NCBI GenBank assembly: GCA_023417785.1
Contig: JAEZEH010000138.1
Location: 1 to 17,857, forward strand
Source of the DNA: Bacteroidota bacterium
GTDB taxonomy: Bacteria > Bacteroidota > Bacteroidia > Cytophagales > Cyclobacteriaceae
DNA length: 17,857 bases
Reading direction: 5' to 3'
Positions 7,388-14,238 of the stretch are shown here, in pieces. Numbering within the stretch: position 1 is the first letter of the stretch; each line of letters begins with the position of its first letter. The notes below the pieces were generated by a model that made no database searches, was not told where the DNA came from, and saw only the letters and a program-made list of their open reading frames with translations. A program made the translations under genes and the position numbers.

Positions 7388-7948
7388 TTAGGTGCCCAAT
7401 CGGCTCAACGTTTCCGGACTCATACGGAGATACGATGCTATGTATTTACGCGGAATGAGCTGAAATATATGTGGACTCCGCTCCAGCAGCCGCGTGTACC
7501 TCTGCTCCGGAGAAAAAGTCAGCATTTCAACTTCCCTTTCGATCTTCCCGAGCAAAGCCTGTTCCTCCAGAAGCCTCCAGCCTCTTTCAACTTCCGGAAA
7601 TCTTTCGAAAAGTGAATAGAAATCCTTCCGGGAAATCGACACCAGTCTGGTTTTGGTAAGCGCCTGGATATAGTATTGAGACGGTTTCCGGGATATGAAG
7701 GAGGGGTATGAACAGATTAGCGTATTCGAATAGGCGAAACCAACACAAATCTCTTCCGATTCATTGGGATAGTAGATCCGCATGGTCCCCGCCGAAACGA
7801 AAAACAGACTTGTTTCTATTTCTCCCGGTCGGGCCAGGAACTCGTGGCGGTTGAGGGTTCGCACATGGTTCCATTTTTCCAGAAGGGCATGAAGAGCATC
7901 GTCGCCGACGTGTATCTGGGCGTTGAAAATGTCGGCGATTCCCTGCAT
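7388..7948 (-). CDS. Crp/Fnr-family transcriptional regulator (second)
   Basis: 186 residues from the ATG at 7948. The frame is open further upstream into the AIM24 gene, but that extension (CSGTCSLRQQSRKRRQ...) does not look like a regulator and this ATG gives the usual length and N-terminus. The cNMP-binding-like barrel runs from about 25 to 115 (LNRHEFLARPGE, FFVSAGTMRIYY), followed by FSPEQRYTRLLERSP and an HTH at about 165-184 (PRKYIASYLRMSPETLSRL). It stops after LSRLGT, a few residues earlier than the RIRKK-type tail of the regulator at 803-1381. No Cys cluster for an iron-sulfur centre is visible. It follows the AIM24 gene by 47 bases on the same strand and may be co-transcribed. Confidence 0.9.
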   Translation of the reverse strand: MQGIADIFNAQIHVGDDALHALLEKWNHVRTLNRHEFLARPGEIETSLFFVSAGTMRIYYPNESEEICVGFAYSNTLICSYPSFISRKPSQYYIQALTKTRLVSISRKDFYSLFERFPEVERGWRLLEEQALLGKIEREVEMLTFSPEQRYTRLLERSPHIFQLIPRKYIASYLRMSPETLSRLGT

Positions 7949-7995
7949 GTGGTCCGTGACCTTCTTAGCCGCGTTGTGCACCTCAGAGATGGCGT

Positions 7996-8769
7996 TTAAC
8001 GTTCGAGAAGACTGCCGAGAATAGAGCTGCCTTCTTTTCCGCGATTGTTGCCGTAAGGAGCAAGTGCCTGAACAAGTTTGCGGATCGGCATACTCTGAAG
8101 CCATACCTTTCCGGTGCCGCGCAACGTTGCCAGGAAAATACCTTCTCCGCCAAAGATCATTGATTTGAGTCCCCCTGCAGTCTGCACATCAAAATCAATC
8201 TGGGGTTCGAAAGCCACCACACAACCGGTGTCCACCCGTAAGGTTTCGTTGTTGAGGGTTTTTTCAATGACGGTCCCGCCGGCATGCACGAAAGCCTTGC
8301 CATCTCCTTCAAGCTTTTGCAAAATAAATCCTTCACCACCTACAAGCCCTGAGCCGAGTTTCCGGTTAAACGTAATCGTTACTTTGGTGCCGAGCGCCGC
8401 ACAAAGAAACCCATCTTTCTGTACGATGAGCTGCCTTCCCACTGTGTTAGCCAGGTCGATGGGAATAACCGTGCCGGGATATGGCGCCGAAAAAGCCACC
8501 TTTGCTTTACCGTTACCGCGGTTTGTGAAGTGCGTCATGAAAAGCGATTCACCGGTAAGTATTCTCGACCCTGCCGAAAGCAATTTGTCAAAAATACCCT
8601 GATTGGCCTGCGAGCCGTCACCCATTTTAGCTTCGAACGTTATTCCGTCTTCCATAAAAAGCATAGCGCCGGCTTCAGCAATTACCGTTTCCATCGGATC
8701 AAGTTCAATTTCAACGAGCTGGATACTTTCGCCTTTAATCTGATAATCGATTTCGTGTGATCGGTTCAT
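7996..8769 (-). CDS. AIM24/TIGR00266-family protein
   Basis: 257 residues. The N-terminal IKGESIQLVEIELDPMETVIAEAGAMLFMEDGI, the glycine-rich repeated strands, LGSGLVGGEGFILQKLEGDG and FGGEGIFLATLRGTGKVWLQSMP are the family signature of TIGR00266, related to yeast mitochondrial AIM24 and the tryptophan RNA-binding attenuator-like fold. The molecular role of the bacterial proteins is not established. There is no signal peptide or membrane span, so a cytoplasmic, multimeric beta-rich protein is likely. The C-terminus ends in a small polar tail rich in Gly and Ser. It is the first gene after the terminator of the small protein at 8885-9106 and precedes the Crp/Fnr gene, which may regulate it or be regulated together with it. 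Confidence 0.9.
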   Translation of the reverse strand: MNRSHEIDYQIKGESIQLVEIELDPMETVIAEAGAMLFMEDGITFEAKMGDGSQANQGIFDKLLSAGSRILTGESLFMTHFTNRGNGKAKVAFSAPYPGTVIPIDLANTVGRQLIVQKDGFLCAALGTKVTITFNRKLGSGLVGGEGFILQKLEGDGKAFVHAGGTVIEKTLNNETLRVDTGCVVAFEPQIDFDVQTAGGLKSMIFGGEGIFLATLRGTGKVWLQSMPIRKLVQALAPYGNNRGKEGSSILGSLLER

Positions 8770-8854
8770 AGGGGATAGGGTGTGTGGTTAGTGTACGTAA
8801 TCCCTGCGGGAGGCAGGCACTCTGGTAATAATAGGAAATGGAAAAATACGAAAC

Positions 8855-8875
8855 AAAAAAAGGCCTCGCGGCCTT
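8855..8875 (-). terminator. Intrinsic terminator after the small charged protein
   Basis: On the minus strand a 6-bp stem AAGGCC/GGCCTT with a GCGA tetraloop runs into five T residues. It starts 9 bases after the stop of the gene at 8885-9106 and insulates the AIM24 gene from gltX transcription. Confidence 0.82.
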
Positions 8876-8884
8876 CTGAGATTT

Positions 8885-9106
8885 TTACTTATCCTTTTTG
8901 CGTTTGGTTTTTTTCAGATCATCATAATCATCGCGTTCGGCCAGCTTCTTGTCGTCGACATTCTCATTGAGAAACTCATTTATCTTTTCAATATTCATGT
9001 TGGAGCTGATCTCTCCAAACTGATCGATTGAAATATCGAACCCGCTGAGCTCTTTGTGAACTTTCGGCTTCGGTTTATTGCCTTTATCTTTATCTTTCTT
9101 TTCCAT
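8885..9106 (-). CDS. Small highly charged conserved protein
   Basis: 73 residues. Lysine-rich ends (EKKDKDKGNKPKPKVHK at the start, KKTKRKKDK at the end) flank an acidic core with GFDISIDQFGEI and IEKINEFLNENVDDKKL. No membrane span, signal peptide or known domain; it is probably a small cytoplasmic, partly disordered protein. I recall similar small proteins with the 'GFD..I..FGEI....DI.KIN.FLN..V.DKKL' core in Bacteroidota, function unknown. It is real rather than chance because it has its own terminator (8855-8875), a coherent amino-acid pattern, and sits 60 bases after gltX on the same strand. Its location suggests co-transcription with gltX. Confidence 0.72.
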   Translation of the reverse strand: MEKKDKDKGNKPKPKVHKELSGFDISIDQFGEISSNMNIEKINEFLNENVDDKKLAERDDYDDLKKTKRKKDK

Positions 9107-9166
9107 ATTCCGTAGTTTAGCCTGCCCCTGCCTTCTATTCCTTAATCGTAAAAAGGTGTAAAATTG

Positions 9167-10702
9167 TTATGCCACTTTCACTTTAAAGTTCTGTAAGGCA
9201 AATGTCAGCCGGGAAACAACTTCATCTTTTCCAATAATTTCCATGATCATCATAAGGTCTGGACCTCCGCTGGCGCCGGTCAGCGCAACGCGAAGCGCCT
9301 GAAGGACCTTGCCAACGCCAATATTGAGCGATCCTGCCACCTCTTCCAGGGTTGATTTGGCGATATCGGCAGTCCAGGTTGTCTGGTTGACTATACCATC
9401 CTTGAAAGCAGTCACCACGCGCACTACATCCTGATTCCACTTCTTGTTTAGAACACCCTCATCAAACTTGGCTGGTGCCTGAAAAAAGAACCGTCCCTGC
9501 TCCCAAAGATCCGTCGGAAAGGTTACCCTGTCGCGCATAATAGTCGCAATCTTCTTTGCCTTATTTTCCGAACAGGAAATACCTTCTTTTACAACCGATT
9601 CAAGCAGGAATGCGGCCAGGGTTTCATCCGGCAGGTGTCGGAGGTAATGCTGGTTAAACCATTGGGCTTTTTGAATATCGAAACGAGCTCCGGCTTTGTT
9701 GATGCGTTCCAGCGAAAACTCTTCAATTAATTCCTCCATCGTGAAAAGTTCGCGGTCGTTTCCGGGGTTCCATCCCAGAAGCGCGAGGAAGTTTATCAGC
9801 GCTTCAGGCAGGTATCCGGATTCGCGAAATCCTACCGACAATTCGCCGGAAGCTTCGTCATTCCAGTTCAGAGGAAAAATGGGAAAGCCGAATCGAACCG
9901 CGTCACGTTTACTGAGTTTTCCGTTTCCATCCGGTTTCAGCAGAAGTGGCAAATGAGCGAACAGCGGCATCTCGTTTTCCCAGCCCAGGAAGCGATAAAG
10001 TAAAACGTGGAGTGGAGCTGATGGCAGCCATTCTTCGCCGCGAATTACATGACTAATCTTCATCAGGTAATCGTCGACCACATTGGCGAGATGATAAGTG
10101 GGCATTCCGTCGCCTTTCAGCAGGACCTTGTCATCAATCTGGGAAGAATGGACGTTTACCCAGCCGCGGATGAGATCATTAAATCGGATTCCTTCTTTTC
10201 GCGGCACTTTTAGTCGCACAACGTATGGTGCGCCGCTTTCCAGCAACTGCCGGACCTCATCCTCCGGCAATGTCAGGGAGTTCCGCATTTGCATTCGGGT
10301 GATGCTGTTGTACTGCGGCGATACCACCCCCGCGGCCTCAAGGCGACTACGCATCGCTTCTTCTTCTTCTTTCGTATCGAATGCATAATACGCGTGGCCA
10401 TTCTCAATCAACTGAAGGGCGTATTGCCTGTAAATATCTTTCCTTTCAGATTGGCGATAAGGAGCGTGAGGTCCGCCAGGTCCGACGCCTTCGTCGATTT
10501 TGATGCCCACCCATTCGAGCGAGCGCTGAATGTATTCTTCCGCACCGGCTACATAGCGCGTCTGGTCTGTGTCCTCTATACGAAGGATCATAGTACCATT
10601 GTGCTTGCGGGCAAGGAGGTAATTATACAAGGCAGTCCTGACACCACCGATATGTAATGCCCCGGTGGGACTAGGGGCAAATCGAACACGTACGTCTCTC
10701 AT
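9167..10702 (-). CDS. gltX: Glutamyl-tRNA synthetase
   Basis: 511 residues from the ATG at 10702; an in-frame GTG at 10720 would add six residues, but MRDVRVRFAPSPTG is the family-typical start. A class-I aminoacyl-tRNA synthetase that charges tRNA-Glu. The ATP-binding HIGH box appears as HIGG at 17-20 within APSPTGALHIGG, the second signature as KLSKR at about 262-266, with LRIEDTDQTR near 40-49 and GDGMPTYHLANVVDDYLM in the catalytic core. The C-terminal half is the helical anticodon-binding region. The window also encodes glnS in divergent orientation, so tRNA-Gln is presumably charged directly and this enzyme need not be non-discriminating. The upstream gap has an exact TAnnTTTG -7 box overlapped by a dyad (10759-10783). 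Confidence 0.98.
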   Translation of the reverse strand: MRDVRVRFAPSPTGALHIGGVRTALYNYLLARKHNGTMILRIEDTDQTRYVAGAEEYIQRSLEWVGIKIDEGVGPGGPHAPYRQSERKDIYRQYALQLIENGHAYYAFDTKEEEEAMRSRLEAAGVVSPQYNSITRMQMRNSLTLPEDEVRQLLESGAPYVVRLKVPRKEGIRFNDLIRGWVNVHSSQIDDKVLLKGDGMPTYHLANVVDDYLMKISHVIRGEEWLPSAPLHVLLYRFLGWENEMPLFAHLPLLLKPDGNGKLSKRDAVRFGFPIFPLNWNDEASGELSVGFRESGYLPEALINFLALLGWNPGNDRELFTMEELIEEFSLERINKAGARFDIQKAQWFNQHYLRHLPDETLAAFLLESVVKEGISCSENKAKKIATIMRDRVTFPTDLWEQGRFFFQAPAKFDEGVLNKKWNQDVVRVVTAFKDGIVNQTTWTADIAKSTLEEVAGSLNIGVGKVLQALRVALTGASGGPDLMMIMEIIGKDEVVSRLTFALQNFKVKVA

Positions 10703-10758
10703 CTTTGTCTGGTTTAGCACCGGGCATCGCGACCCGCATGCTTCTCGTTATCCGACTG

Positions 10759-10766
10759 CAAATCTA
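10759..10766 (-). promoter_or_regulatory. Candidate Bacteroidota -7 promoter element for gltX
   Basis: Minus-strand TAGATTTG fits the TAnnTTTG consensus of Bacteroidota promoters exactly and would give a leader of about 50 bases before the gltX ATG. No TTTG/TTG -33 element is present at the usual spacing, so support is partial. Confidence 0.35.
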
Positions 10767-10783
10767 AACGATCATTTAGATTT
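10760..10783. promoter_or_regulatory. Perfect 9-bp dyad in the gltX-glnS divergent region
   Basis: AAATCTAAA and TTTAGATTT are exact inverted copies separated by six bases. The left arm overlaps the candidate -7 box of gltX, which suits an operator. The arms are followed by T residues on the plus strand, but no plus-strand gene precedes them, so a terminator role is unlikely. Confidence 0.4.
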
Positions 10784-10815
10784 TTAGGTAAGTGTTTTTT
10801 CCTGAATCGGACCAA

Positions 10816-10832
10816 AAACCGGTTTGCAAACC
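10816..10832. promoter_or_regulatory. Two overlapping palindromes upstream of glnS
   Basis: AAACCGGTTT (10816-10825) and GGTTTGCAAACC (10821-10832) are both perfect palindromes sharing the GGTTT arm, so three alternating arms compete. They lie about 105 bases before the glnS ATG. Protein binding or an alternative-pairing leader are both possible; no further support is visible. Confidence 0.3.
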
Positions 10833-10937
10833 ATTTCGTAGAATGCTTCAAAAATAATTTCGCGGGAATGCCAAAGGCTTTTTACCTTGCAGCGCCTTCG
10901 GAATTTGCATCCGCAGGCCAGTGAAAACAGCATATCC

Positions 10938-12602
10938 ATGACAGAAGAAAAGAGTCTGAACTTTTTGGAAGAGATTGTAGAGAACGACCTTGCCGAAGGT
11001 AAGTACAAAGCCATTATAACACGATTCCCGCCGGAACCCAACGGTTACCTGCATATGGGCCACGCCAAGAGCATCTGCCTGAACTTTGGCCTTGCGCGGA
11101 AATACAATGGCAAAACAAACCTGCGCTTTGATGATACTAACCCGGTAACAGAAGAAACCGAATACGTGGAAAGCATCAAACAGGATGTGCGCTGGCTGGG
11201 ATTCGAGTGGGCTCAGGAACTCTATGCTTCCGATTACTTCGGACAGCTCTACGAATTCGCACTTAAGCTGATCAAGAAAGGACTGGCGTATGTGGATGAC
11301 AGTACTTCTGAAGAAATTGCTGCACAAAAGGGAACACCAACCCAGCCGGGAAAAGACAGTCCGTCGCGGAACCGCAGCATCGACGAAAACCTTGCGCTCT
11401 TTTCGGAAATGAAGGACGGCAAGTATAAAGACGGAGAAAAAGTGTTGCGAGCGAAAATCGACATGGCGCATCCCAACATGCACATGCGGGATCCGATCAT
11501 GTACAGAATCAAGCATGCGCACCACCATCGTACAGGTGACGACTGGTGTATTTATCCGATGTACGATTTCGCCCATGGTCAAAGCGACGCTATTGAAAAT
11601 GTAACCCATAGCATCTGTACGCTGGAATTCATTCCCCACAGGGAATTGTATGACTGGTTTATAGAAAAACTTGAGATTTATCCGTCACGGCAATATGAGT
11701 TTGCGCGTCTCAATATGACGTACACGGTGATGAGCAAACGCAAGCTGCTTCAACTCGTGAACGAAAGACATGTCAGCGGATGGGATGATCCGCGGATGCC
11801 TACGTTGAGTGCAGTGCGAAGGAGAGGCTACACGCCGGAAAGCATTCGTGATTTCTGCGATAAGATTGGTGTGGCCAAACGTGAAAACCTTATCGACGTG
11901 GGGCTGCTTGAATTCTGTGTAAGGGAACACCTTAACAAGATCGCCCAGAGACGAATGGTGGTGTTTGATCCGTTGAAGGTTGTGATCACAAACTATCCGG
12001 AGGGAAAGACAGAAGACGTTGAATCAGAAAACAATCCCGAGGATCCCGCTTCAGGGAAACGCCCAATGCCATTTGGCCGGGAAGTGTTTATTGAACAGGA
12101 AGATTTTATGGAAAATCCTCCGAAGAAGTTCTTCCGCCTTGCGCCCGGCCAGATGGTCAGGCTTAAGAGCGCATACATCATCCGTTGTGATGAGGTGGTA
12201 AAAGACTCTTCCGGGAAAATCACCGAACTGAAATGCACTTATATCCCCGAAAGCCGGAGTGGTTCTGATACCTCCGGGATCAACGTAAAAGGAACCCTGC
12301 ACTGGGTTAGCGTGGAACACGCCGTACCACTCGAGGTGCGACTGTATGACAGGCTATTCAAAGTAGAGAACGTTGCTGACGCTGACGGCGACTTCAAAGA
12401 TCACTTGAATCCTGATTCACTTCAGGTACTAACTTCAGTAATGGCTGAACCTGCGTTGAAGGATGCCGGGCTGGATGAGCGTTTTCAATTCCTGAGGAAA
12501 GGATACTTCTGTCCCGATCCTGATTCAACGCCGGAGAAACCGGTTTTCAATCGAACGGTTACCCTTCGCGATATGTGGAGCAGGGAGGCTAAAAAGGGCT
12601 GA
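10938..12602 (+). CDS. glnS: Glutaminyl-tRNA synthetase
   Basis: 554 residues from the ATG at 10938, matching the usual length (about 555); the open frame extends 17 codons further upstream without family similarity. A class-I enzyme that attaches glutamine to tRNA-Gln in the cytoplasm. The HIGH box is HMGH at 39-42 in PPEPNGYLHMGHAKS, the KMSKS-type loop is VMSKRK at about 264-269, and RFDDTNP, DWCIYPMYDFAHGQSD and CTLEFIPHRELYDWF are specific to GlnRS. The C-terminal half has the two anticodon-binding beta-barrels (GQMVRLKSAYIIRC; LHWVSVEHAVPLEVRLYDRLF). GlnRS in bacteria is thought to have been acquired from eukaryotes and its presence implies direct tRNA-Gln charging. Convergent with the gene at 12610-13068, only 7 bases apart, with no terminator between them. 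Confidence 0.98.
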   Translation: MTEEKSLNFLEEIVENDLAEGKYKAIITRFPPEPNGYLHMGHAKSICLNFGLARKYNGKTNLRFDDTNPVTEETEYVESIKQDVRWLGFEWAQELYASDYFGQLYEFALKLIKKGLAYVDDSTSEEIAAQKGTPTQPGKDSPSRNRSIDENLALFSEMKDGKYKDGEKVLRAKIDMAHPNMHMRDPIMYRIKHAHHHRTGDDWCIYPMYDFAHGQSDAIENVTHSICTLEFIPHRELYDWFIEKLEIYPSRQYEFARLNMTYTVMSKRKLLQLVNERHVSGWDDPRMPTLSAVRRRGYTPESIRDFCDKIGVAKRENLIDVGLLEFCVREHLNKIAQRRMVVFDPLKVVITNYPEGKTEDVESENNPEDPASGKRPMPFGREVFIEQEDFMENPPKKFFRLAPGQMVRLKSAYIIRCDEVVKDSSGKITELKCTYIPESRSGSDTSGINVKGTLHWVSVEHAVPLEVRLYDRLFKVENVADADGDFKDHLNPDSLQVLTSVMAEPALKDAGLDERFQFLRKGYFCPDPDSTPEKPVFNRTVTLRDMWSREAKKG

Positions 12603-12609
12603 CGGGTCG

Positions 12610-13068
12610 TCAGGCAAGAAGCTGATTCACGATCTTTCGCGCGGTTTTTTGATGCAGCCGGAAGTTGGCCCATGCAACCACATGCATCAGCACGGTCACG
12701 CCCAAAAGTCCGGCAAAAACCCACGCATTTCGGCTTTCCAGATACCAGGGAATGGTAAGTATCGGAAGGAAAAGTGTCCAGAACGTCAGGAGAGCCCTCG
12801 TTCCCGGAAAAAGCGTATACGTAATAAACACAAGCGTCCCCTTTGAAGTCGGCTCCATCGTACCCCGAATCAACGACATAAAGAACTCGTGTCGGCGGGT
12901 GCGGATGTTGAGGTTAAATTTCTCGTGATTCACGCTGCCTTCTACAACTTTATGACTTCCGTCGTCCACAAATGGCTGATCCAAAACGGCCTCAATTCGC
13001 TGGGCAACTTCCGGGGGGCTAAAGGGTAGGACCAGGGTTTCTGTTTCGCGCGGATAAAGGCTTATCAC
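12610..13068 (-). CDS. Conserved membrane protein of unknown function
   Basis: 152 residues starting at a GTG whose last two bases form the TGA of ridA (GTGA overlap, 4 bases), indicating translational coupling. The soluble N-terminal part (1-90) has FVDDGSHKVVEGSVNHEKFNL and an FFMSLIRGTMEPTSKGTLVFITYTL stretch; two membrane spans follow at about 93-110 and 115-135, then a basic tail (RLHQKTARKIV). The 'F.G.V...F.I........F.P.I.G.....GT.I.V' pattern resembles a small Bacteroidota membrane-protein family that I know only as hypothetical. Its link to ridA is positional, not functional. The stop is 7 bases from the convergent glnS stop. Confidence 0.72.
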   Translation of the reverse strand: MISLYPRETETLVLPFSPPEVAQRIEAVLDQPFVDDGSHKVVEGSVNHEKFNLNIRTRRHEFFMSLIRGTMEPTSKGTLVFITYTLFPGTRALLTFWTLFLPILTIPWYLESRNAWVFAGLLGVTVLMHVVAWANFRLHQKTARKIVNQLLA

Positions 13069-13445
13069 AAAACAGCAATACAGGAGATTTCAACATTCAC
13101 ATCTTTGGGGAGTCGACTCACCTCCACGGTTTCGCGGGCAGGCGGATGCTGACTGAAATATCGCCCGTAAATTTCGTTCACCCTCGGGAAGTTGTTCATG
13201 TCTTTGAGAAATATCGTACACTTGACAACATTTGAGAACTCCATGCCCGCAGCCTTAAGCACTTGCTGGAGATTCGTCATCACCTGTACGGTTTCGTTTT
13301 CGATGGTATCGTTGATGATCCTGCCTGAAGCCTTTTCAATGGCAATCTGTCCGCTCAGGTAAAGTGTATCACCCGCGAGAACGGCCTGGCTGTAGGGGCC
13401 GATGGGCTCAGGAGCGCTTTCCGAATAGATTATTTTTTTTGACAT
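13065..13445 (-). CDS. ridA: RidA-family enamine/imine deaminase
   Basis: 126 residues, the standard length of the RidA/YjgF/UK114 family. RidA hydrolyses reactive enamine/imine intermediates such as 2-aminoacrylate made by PLP-dependent dehydratases, releasing 2-oxo acids and ammonia and protecting other PLP enzymes. Visible signatures: PEPIGPYSQAV near 12-22, LYLSGQIAI, the MTNLQQVLKAAGMEFSNVVKCTIFL helix-strand, and PPARETVEVSRLPKDVNVEISCIAV with Arg104 (substrate carboxylate binding) and Glu119 (catalytic). With Arg104 present this belongs to the active RidA-type subfamily rather than the Rid paralogues without it. Cytoplasmic trimer by analogy. First gene of a two-gene unit; divergent from the 3HCDH-like gene. 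Confidence 0.96.
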   Translation of the reverse strand: MSKKIIYSESAPEPIGPYSQAVLAGDTLYLSGQIAIEKASGRIINDTIENETVQVMTNLQQVLKAAGMEFSNVVKCTIFLKDMNNFPRVNEIYGRYFSQHPPARETVEVSRLPKDVNVEISCIAVL

Positions 13446-13550
13446 GATTTTAATTTAGTGGGTTAAAGCATTATGTTTCAGTTCAACCGGGGACGACGTA
13501 TCTTTCCCGGCCCTAAAAATAAAGACTGGGTCAGGCCAGCGGAAGAAAAC

Positions 13551-14228
13551 ATGGATATTTTAGTGGTGGGTACAGAACGAAATTTTCAGGAGCTCGGCCA
13601 GCGACTGGGTGCAGCCCATCGGTATATCCATCATCATACCCGGCGTATTGCCGCCAATGACGTTGGCTCTGCCCATCTGATATTTGATTTCGCTCCGAAG
13701 CAAACTCCGGCCGATTTCGACGTATATAGCCAGGGTGAGGGATTTCTCTTCCTTAACACATCGACCATCACATTGCAGAAATTGCTTCCAGGCAGCGTCC
13801 TGGCAACACGAAAGCGCGTATATGGATTTAATGGACTGGACGGTTTTTTAACACACGCATGCATGGAGATAGCTGCATTAATAGAAGAAACCAAGGCGGA
13901 AGTGGCCGACCTGTTTTCGAGGGAACAGATCGATTACGCTTTTGTCGACGACCGCGTTGGAATGGTAACGCCACGCATCGTCTGCATGATCGTCAACGAG
14001 GCGTTTAATACAGTTAATGAAGGTACAGCGTCGAGGTCGGATATCGACCTTGCCATGAAGCTCGGAACCAATTATCCATACGGTCCATTCGAATGGTGCA
14101 CCCGGATCGGGATCGCTTCGGTGTATGAGTTACTGGAAGCATTGTATCTCGATACTAATGATGAAAGGTTCAGAATATCACCGCTGTTGAAAAAAGAATA
14201 TCTCGGGTCACAAGCTCAGGCTACCTAA
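13551..14228 (+). CDS. Divergent 3-hydroxyacyl-CoA dehydrogenase-like protein
   Basis: 225 residues from the ATG at 13551; the preceding bases GGAAG could act as a weak ribosome binding site. An in-frame ATG at 13473 adds 26 residues that do not resemble the family. The C-terminal half (about 130-215) is clearly the 3HCDH_C domain: DDRVGMVTPRIVCMIVNEAFNTV, then EGTASRSDIDLAMKLGTNYPYGPFEW. The N-terminal half starts MDILVVGTERNFQELGQRL, which has the strand but not the GxGxxG dinucleotide loop, and the usual HFFNP catalytic motif aligns best with VYGFNG, lacking the His. The protein is therefore shorter than normal (about 280) and possibly not a working NAD-dependent dehydrogenase. I recall similar Bacteroidota proteins with the same features. 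It precedes the Na/Pi transporter by 10 bases. Confidence 0.85.
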   Translation: MDILVVGTERNFQELGQRLGAAHRYIHHHTRRIAANDVGSAHLIFDFAPKQTPADFDVYSQGEGFLFLNTSTITLQKLLPGSVLATRKRVYGFNGLDGFLTHACMEIAALIEETKAEVADLFSREQIDYAFVDDRVGMVTPRIVCMIVNEAFNTVNEGTASRSDIDLAMKLGTNYPYGPFEWCTRIGIASVYELLEALYLDTNDERFRISPLLKKEYLGSQAQAT

Positions 14229-14238
14229 TTACGGAACG

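Noticed and set aside
10848..11639. Long open frame on the minus strand (263 codons) opposite glnS
   Set aside because: It lies wholly antisense to the 5' part and leader of a certain gene, has no family resemblance, and its residue pattern is that of an antisense shadow.
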